Below are positions 33,848-38,087 of a DNA stretch of 38,087 nt, in pieces. The DNA lies in NCBI GenBank assembly GCA_937959285.1, contig CALGAR010000096.1, positions 1 to 38,087 on the forward strand, written 5' to 3'. Below the pieces are notes generated by a model, which was not told the DNA's origin, did not search any database, and was given only the letters and a program-made list of their open reading frames with translations. Each line of letters begins with the position of its first letter. Position 1 is the stretch's first letter. The stretch is from an uncultured Bryobacterales bacterium (GTDB lineage: Bacteria; Acidobacteriota; Terriglobia; Bryobacterales; Bryobacteraceae). The translations under genes were made by a program, and so were the position numbers.

Positions 33848-35796
33848 GAAGAGTTACGCTGCTGCTGACGTTTATTTTGGCGGGCACTCTCGCCGCCCAG
33901 GTGTACTCACCCTCCGTTCTACTTAAAGACCAGCCGGACTCAACGGATCTCAAACGGTTTACGGAAGCGATTTACCGGAACGCCAATGCCAAGACCGCAC
34001 GAGAACGCGCCGAGGCCATCTGGCGCTTCTTCCTGACTGACGGACGTTTCGTAAGGCCCGGATTTTGGTATCACATCGCTGGCTGGGCTTACGAGGAGCC
34101 AACCGGGGAAGTGCTGGACCCGATCAAGCTGCTGAACAGCTACGGCTTCGGTCTCTGCTACCACATCGCTCCTCTGCTCGAAGCCGTGTTTGAAGCGGGA
34201 GGCTTCGAGGACGCGCGAGTGTGGTTTCTCACGGGGCATACCGTCGCGGAAGTCTACTACGACGGAGCATGGCATTACTTTGATTCCGACATGATGGGCT
34301 ATAACGTCGCGGGTGACGGGCCGTTCCGTGGAAAGCCGGTCGTTTCCGTGCGCCAGCTCGAACGGGATCCCAGCATTATTCTCGGCAAGATGAGCGGGCC
34401 AAAATCTGTCCGTCCCGGCGTTGTAGACACTCCGTGGTATCCCGCTGACGTCCGGGCCGGTGCGATGAAGGGTCTAGCGTCCCTATTTACCACAACCGAC
34501 GATAACTTCCTCTTTCCCTACACGCGCTACTCCCTCGGCCACGATATGAGCTATGTCCTCAGACCGGGAGAGAAGCTGATTCACTACTTCGCGCCGGAAG
34601 AGCCTACTTTGTATTACTTGCCCTATGTCTTCGACGGGCGCGCATGGAGCGAATTTCCGCGCGAGATCGCAAGGTACAAGATCCGTACCATGGACGGGCC
34701 GCGGAGCCAGAAGGATAACCGGCTATGGGGAACAGGGCGCATTGAGTATACGCCGCCGGAGATTGGCTCCGAACGAGTCCTGCAGTTCGATATGCCCAGT
34801 CCCTGGGTAATCATCGACGCGCACTTTCTCGTAAGGCTGAATTTGCCATCACAGAACGATTCTGTCGTGGTCGAAACGTCTGTGGACGGCGAGGAGTGGA
34901 AGCTGGCAGGGGAGCAAACCGGACCTTACGAAGGCGAATGGAACGTGGAGCCCGCGACCATCGTCCGCAGCGCGAATGGCCGCCTCACCGCTGTGACCGG
35001 TCATTATGGGTACAAGGTGCGAATTACCCGGCGCGGAAACGTCCCGATCCATGCACTCAAGCTCGTGACCCGATTCCAGCTGAATCCGCGCACGCTGCCG
35101 GCGCTTCAGCCTGGAAGCAACGAACTGGTCTATCGTTCTGGACTGCAGCAAGAGAGAGTTGCATTGCGTCCTGCCCTCCGGCGGCTGGCCTCTGACGGCC
35201 TTGAGCTCGTCGAGGAGCAGGGACAGGAGATGCTGCGACCGAAAGATGGCGGAGGCGAGACTGTGATTGAACTGAGCGCCGGCGGCAAGTCGCTTCTTGG
35301 GTTCGATGCCGGCGCCAGGTTCATCCATGTGACTGGAGGGCTCGCTCCTGACAAACTCACGGCCGAAACGCGCCGTACTTCTGTTCGGACCAAGCCGGGA
35401 ACGACTTCGATCGAATGGGCACTTTCCCGCAGCGGACCTTGGCGGACGTTGTGGACTTACCCAACTAAGCCAGAGTGGCGCGACAACGATCCGATTGATC
35501 GCGTCCTGAACTGGCCTGAAGCGTTCGCTTCAGTTCGGGAGCTGCCTCAAGGCGTCAAGAGCGTATACGTCCGCTTTCGCAGCACGGGACCTTGTCTGGA
35601 TAACGTGCGTCTCGCAGCTTTGACTGCCGGGACTACGCCAAAAGGGAGACTTAAGATCACGCACACTTGGCGGGAGCAGGGAAGCGTGCGGCAGCACCAT
35701 GAGCTCGTCGACGCTTCCACAAAGGAATACAGCTACGTAATTTGGACTGGTCAGGATGTCCACAACGAGTCGGTCACGTTCGAATCCGTACCATAG
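33844..35796 (+). CDS. Secreted transglutaminase-fold protein B
   Basis: 650 residues, GTG start overlapping the preceding stop. Signal peptide about 1-19. The transglutaminase-like core has SYGFGLCYHIAPLLEAVFEAGG (Cys105), WFLTGHTVAEVYYDGAWHYFDSDMMGY (two adjoining segments; His132, Asp147), a clear Cys-His-Asp order. C-terminal beta-sandwich modules follow. Blocks 'STDLKRF', 'YG-F-G-x-C', 'MSYVLRPGEKLIHYF', 'GTGRIEY', 'SPWVIIDAHF' and 'GHYGYKVRITR' correspond in order to blocks of protein A at 20005-21708, so these are probably paralogues. The C-terminus also contains a repeat of the 'S-x-x-G-x-W' beta-module type (SVDGEEW, SRSGPW) common in secreted carbohydrate-related proteins. Last gene of the TBDR4 operon. 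Catalytic role unknown. Confidence 0.77.
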   Translation: MRRVTLLLTFILAGTLAAQVYSPSVLLKDQPDSTDLKRFTEAIYRNANAKTARERAEAIWRFFLTDGRFVRPGFWYHIAGWAYEEPTGEVLDPIKLLNSYGFGLCYHIAPLLEAVFEAGGFEDARVWFLTGHTVAEVYYDGAWHYFDSDMMGYNVAGDGPFRGKPVVSVRQLERDPSIILGKMSGPKSVRPGVVDTPWYPADVRAGAMKGLASLFTTTDDNFLFPYTRYSLGHDMSYVLRPGEKLIHYFAPEEPTLYYLPYVFDGRAWSEFPREIARYKIRTMDGPRSQKDNRLWGTGRIEYTPPEIGSERVLQFDMPSPWVIIDAHFLVRLNLPSQNDSVVVETSVDGEEWKLAGEQTGPYEGEWNVEPATIVRSANGRLTAVTGHYGYKVRITRRGNVPIHALKLVTRFQLNPRTLPALQPGSNELVYRSGLQQERVALRPALRRLASDGLELVEEQGQEMLRPKDGGGETVIELSAGGKSLLGFDAGARFIHVTGGLAPDKLTAETRRTSVRTKPGTTSIEWALSRSGPWRTLWTYPTKPEWRDNDPIDRVLNWPEAFASVRELPQGVKSVYVRFRSTGPCLDNVRLAALTAGTTPKGRLKITHTWREQGSVRQHHELVDASTKEYSYVIWTGQDVHNESVTFESVP

Positions 35797-35817
35797 CGCT
35801 CGGACGAGCCTCGCGCT

Positions 35818-37872
35818 TTACCTTACGAACTCCACGTAGCCGTGCTTCTCGAGGAAACGGAAGTAGGCAACGAAGTTGAAGGTCGTCGGCCCAAGCTCCA
35901 TCTCGGTAAGGTGGATCACTTCGGCGAGGTTCCGTTTTCCGTCGCACCAATACAACGCGATTGTTGGCACGGTCGCCCAGGCGCCGGACGGCTGGCCCTC
36001 CCATTTCTCGCGGGGCAGGTCATCGAGCGGCAGCGTTCCAAAACGCTTCCGTTTGACCACAATCTTCGCGGCTTCGGCTTGATCGGGGCGAACGCGTCGT
36101 ATTGGTTTGAGCTCGCCCGTATATCCAAGGATTTGAGCGCGACGATTCGCGACCGTGTTGCATCGCTGACGCTGAGTTTCTGCGAAGTCCTTCAGACGTT
36201 CGACCATTGGCTGTAAGAGCTCTGCTACCGCTGTCCTGCGGGACTCCGGTACAAGCCGGAGCACACTCGTTACTGCCTGCCGTTCCCGGTCGACTGCATA
36301 GGCAATACGGTCCTCTCCATCCGCGAGGATTGATGACAGAGTTTGTAGGTCCCTTGCCTTATCGATCGAATCGAGTGCCGCTGCCGCCTGCTTCAGGATC
36401 TCTCCATATCCCCGGGTCTCGCTCAAAGCAGCGAGCCAAACAGCTTCCGGCTCCTCTGCGTTTGCGATGTAGTAGAGGAAGGAAGCGACGACGACAGAGA
36501 GATCGCGCAGGGAACGGGGATCGACGCGATCCGGCGTGTCCGCGCTGTTGTGATGAGTCTCCACTCCGCTCCCGCTATAACTCCAGACGGTCGGGATACC
36601 AACCATCGGCTCCGCGAGGTAGGTGTCGGTGCCCGTCGCGAATCGCTTCTCATGCCACGGGCGCTTCACCGTCGGGAAATAGGTGGAGGCCAGCTTCAGG
36701 ATGAAGGCGTCGGTGAAGTCTTTGGATACATGCGGATTCAGATGGAAGGAATACTCCGTTCCTGCAAGCTCGTACGAGGCGGCCGGCGTGTCAACACAGA
36801 AGGCGGCCATCGTCTTTTTAATACGGCTCGGGTTGGATGCGACGTAATGCATGGATCCATACATTTCGCCCATCAGCAGGACCCGGATGCTTCGACGGGG
36901 TCTCGGCAGCTTCCCCGCGGCGATCAGCCGGTTAAGTGTGCCCAGCGATTCGAGCGCAGCCGCCACGCCTGTCGCATTATCCTGCGCTCCCTGCTCCGAT
37001 GTATGTGCCAGCGTCAGGACTTCTTCGGGTCCGGTTCCTGGGATCACACCTGTGACATACGGGTAGGACCCCTTGTAGTACCGCGTGTCCACCGTCGCTT
37101 TCACGCGCACCGCGCCGCTCTTCAGCAGATTGAGAAGAAACTTGAACTGGCGCGGCGTGATGGAGAACGACAGGAGAGGAGTGCTGCTTTTTGTATATGC
37201 CCAGCCGTTGTCGCCCCAAGCGTTGATCCACTGCCGGTCGTCTTCCAGGTTTGGATTCTCAGTAAATGCGTTGATCGCCCCTACGGCATTGGTCTTTGCC
37301 AGCAGCCACTTATAACCCGCGGGATTCACGTCCATCAGCGCGATCTTGCCGCGCAAATCGAGCTTCTCCAGGTTGCGCAGCTTTTCCCGACTCACGAAGA
37401 CGATCTCTGCCTCAATTCCTTCGGGCGGTGTTGGTCCGCTCCACATGCCCAGAGACGCCGGCGTCTGCTCGTAATCGGCCAATACTCGCTGCTCCGGCGC
37501 GACGCCCGGGCTTATGATTTCCAGCCTGGCTGACTTGGCATCCCAGGCAAGAGGCATTGTCCAGTAGCCGTACTGCGTTTCACCATCGGCGGGAGGATGC
37601 ACGATCTCGACCTGCTCCAGGCCGATGCTCTTCATCGTGTTGCTGAGGTATTGCGCCGTTTTTTCGAAGTACGGAAAGGTAAAAAAGCGGTCCGTGGCAT
37701 AAACAGACCGCATGTAGTCCATCGCTTTTGCGGGCTGCAGCTCCTCGCGTATCCGTTTCACGAGATCGTCCAGGGCGAGGGGCTTGGCATCTTTCGATGC
37801 GTGCGCGGCTCCCGAAGCGGTAACAAACAAGATCAGTGTGAATAAGTGCAGACTGGAATTGCGAGGAAACAC
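35818..37872 (-). CDS. Secreted M28-type zinc aminopeptidase with C-terminal extension
   Basis: 684 residues, GTG start followed by a signal peptide (about 1-25, AHA-S). No in-frame alternative start is near and the ribosome site is weak. A PA-like insert region (about 115-235; 'LDLRGKIALMDVNPAGY') precedes the M28 catalytic part. Candidate zinc ligands and base are AHTSEQGAQDNATG (His290, Asp298), GEMYGS (Glu336), CVDT (Asp361) and ETHHNSADTPDRVD (His440 or His441). Most M28 enzymes have EE where this has EM, so the second glutamate ligand is missing or moved. The last 75 residues (LYWCDGKRNLAEVIHLTEMELG then FLEKHGYVEF) resemble a small winged-helix or PqqD-like module. Convergent with the TBDR4 operon, 21 bases away, so probably independent of it. 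Confidence 0.83.
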   Translation of the reverse strand: MFPRNSSLHLFTLILFVTASGAAHASKDAKPLALDDLVKRIREELQPAKAMDYMRSVYATDRFFTFPYFEKTAQYLSNTMKSIGLEQVEIVHPPADGETQYGYWTMPLAWDAKSARLEIISPGVAPEQRVLADYEQTPASLGMWSGPTPPEGIEAEIVFVSREKLRNLEKLDLRGKIALMDVNPAGYKWLLAKTNAVGAINAFTENPNLEDDRQWINAWGDNGWAYTKSSTPLLSFSITPRQFKFLLNLLKSGAVRVKATVDTRYYKGSYPYVTGVIPGTGPEEVLTLAHTSEQGAQDNATGVAAALESLGTLNRLIAAGKLPRPRRSIRVLLMGEMYGSMHYVASNPSRIKKTMAAFCVDTPAASYELAGTEYSFHLNPHVSKDFTDAFILKLASTYFPTVKRPWHEKRFATGTDTYLAEPMVGIPTVWSYSGSGVETHHNSADTPDRVDPRSLRDLSVVVASFLYYIANAEEPEAVWLAALSETRGYGEILKQAAAALDSIDKARDLQTLSSILADGEDRIAYAVDRERQAVTSVLRLVPESRRTAVAELLQPMVERLKDFAETQRQRCNTVANRRAQILGYTGELKPIRRVRPDQAEAAKIVVKRKRFGTLPLDDLPREKWEGQPSGAWATVPTIALYWCDGKRNLAEVIHLTEMELGPTTFNFVAYFRFLEKHGYVEFVR

Positions 37873-38012
37873 AACTTCATTCTACCGAGCCTCGCCAGGC
37901 TGGCATTGATTTGTTCAGCTAGTGGCCGCTTCACGCGGAATGCCGCAAAGCGGTGGAGACCCGGCGAAGGCGGACCAAGGCCGCCTGGAAGCTGCAACTG
38001 CCGGGAGCGAGG

Positions 38013-38087
38013 CTAATCGATCAAGCCGTTTCTGATCGCAAACCGGACCAGCTCTCCGGAGCTGTGAAGGTTCAGCTTTTCCATGAT
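38013..38087 (-). CDS. LuxR/NarL-type response regulator, last 24 codons (cut by window end)
   Basis: On the minus strand the frame enters at 38087 and reads IMEKLNLHSSGELVRFAIRN then GLID, ending in TAG at 38015-38013. This is the recognition-helix and C-terminal end of the LuxR-type helix-turn-helix of NarL/FixJ response regulators (consensus I-M-x-K-L-x-[LV]-x-[SN]-x-x-[ED]-[LA]-V-[RK]-[FY]-A-x-[RK]-x-G-L-I). The receiver domain and any sensor kinase lie beyond the window. The 140 bases between this stop and the M28 start contain only weak inverted repeats (for example AGGCGG at 37968-37973 with CCGCCT at 37981-37986) and no T-tract. Confidence 0.85.
   Translation of the reverse strand: MMEKLNLHSSGELVRFAIRNGLID

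Noticed and set aside
36550..37533. Plus-strand open frame (327 codons) opposite the M28 gene
   Set aside because: Composition and lack of motifs mark it as a shadow of the peptidase frame.
37968..37986. Hairpin AGGCGG/CCGCCT after the response regulator stop
   Set aside because: Only six pairs and no T-tract in the direction of transcription; not called as a terminator.
1..38087. CRISPR arrays, tRNA/rRNA genes, insertion sequences, SusD homologues
   Set aside because: Looked for throughout and none seen.

Overview
This window looks like chromosomal DNA of a soil-type Acidobacteriota, most probably near Bryobacterales/Solibacter. That is inference from gene content: four very large TonB-dependent receptors of the Oar-like type with an N-terminal carboxypeptidase-regulatory domain, many secreted hydrolases, Tat-exported Gfo/Idh/MocA and TIM-barrel sugar enzymes, and GC-rich sequence. 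I see no tRNA, rRNA, CRISPR, transposase or phage gene, and none of the sugar loci contains a SusD-like lipoprotein.

Layout. Positions 1-957 hold the 3' end of a TolC-type efflux gene and a DUF488 gene. Positions 969-9468 hold ROK regulator 1 and two large TonB-dependent receptors (TBDR1, TBDR2). TBDR2 is preceded by a promoter and a hairpin-rich leader. Positions 9606-19419 form a tightly spaced seven-gene unit: ROK regulator 2, TBDR3, a PuuP-like APC permease, an M20 amidohydrolase, a DUF1080 (3-keto-glycoside hydrolase) protein, a Tat-exported TIM-barrel isomerase/epimerase and a Tat-exported Gfo/Idh/MocA oxidoreductase. Together these suggest outer-membrane capture of a glycoside or glyco-conjugate, periplasmic oxidation to a 3-keto sugar, cleavage of the glycosidic bond, and inner-membrane uptake of an amino or polyamine-like part. 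Positions 19440-19985 hold a short gene for an IlvN-type ACT protein behind what reads as a complete isoleucine attenuator: promoter, 36-codon leader peptide with three consecutive Ile codons, antiterminator and intrinsic terminator.

Positions 20005-35796 are one divergent locus built around ROK regulator 3 and TBDR4. The minus arm encodes ROK3, a secreted PF00756-type esterase and a secreted transglutaminase-fold protein. The plus arm encodes TBDR4, a GH42-like glycosidase, a DUF4091/GH123-like glycosidase, a small secreted Cache-like protein and a second transglutaminase-fold protein. The two transglutaminase-fold proteins appear to be paralogues, one at the distal end of each arm. The divergent intergenic region holds three TTGCAA-centred sites, including a perfect 15-bp palindrome, and a strong promoter. 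Positions 35818-38087 hold a minus-strand secreted M28-type peptidase and the last 24 codons of a LuxR/NarL-type response regulator cut by the window edge.

Overall the window reads as a cluster of SusD-less, ROK-regulated outer-membrane uptake loci, functionally comparable to polysaccharide utilisation loci, with an isoleucine-attenuated gene between two of them.
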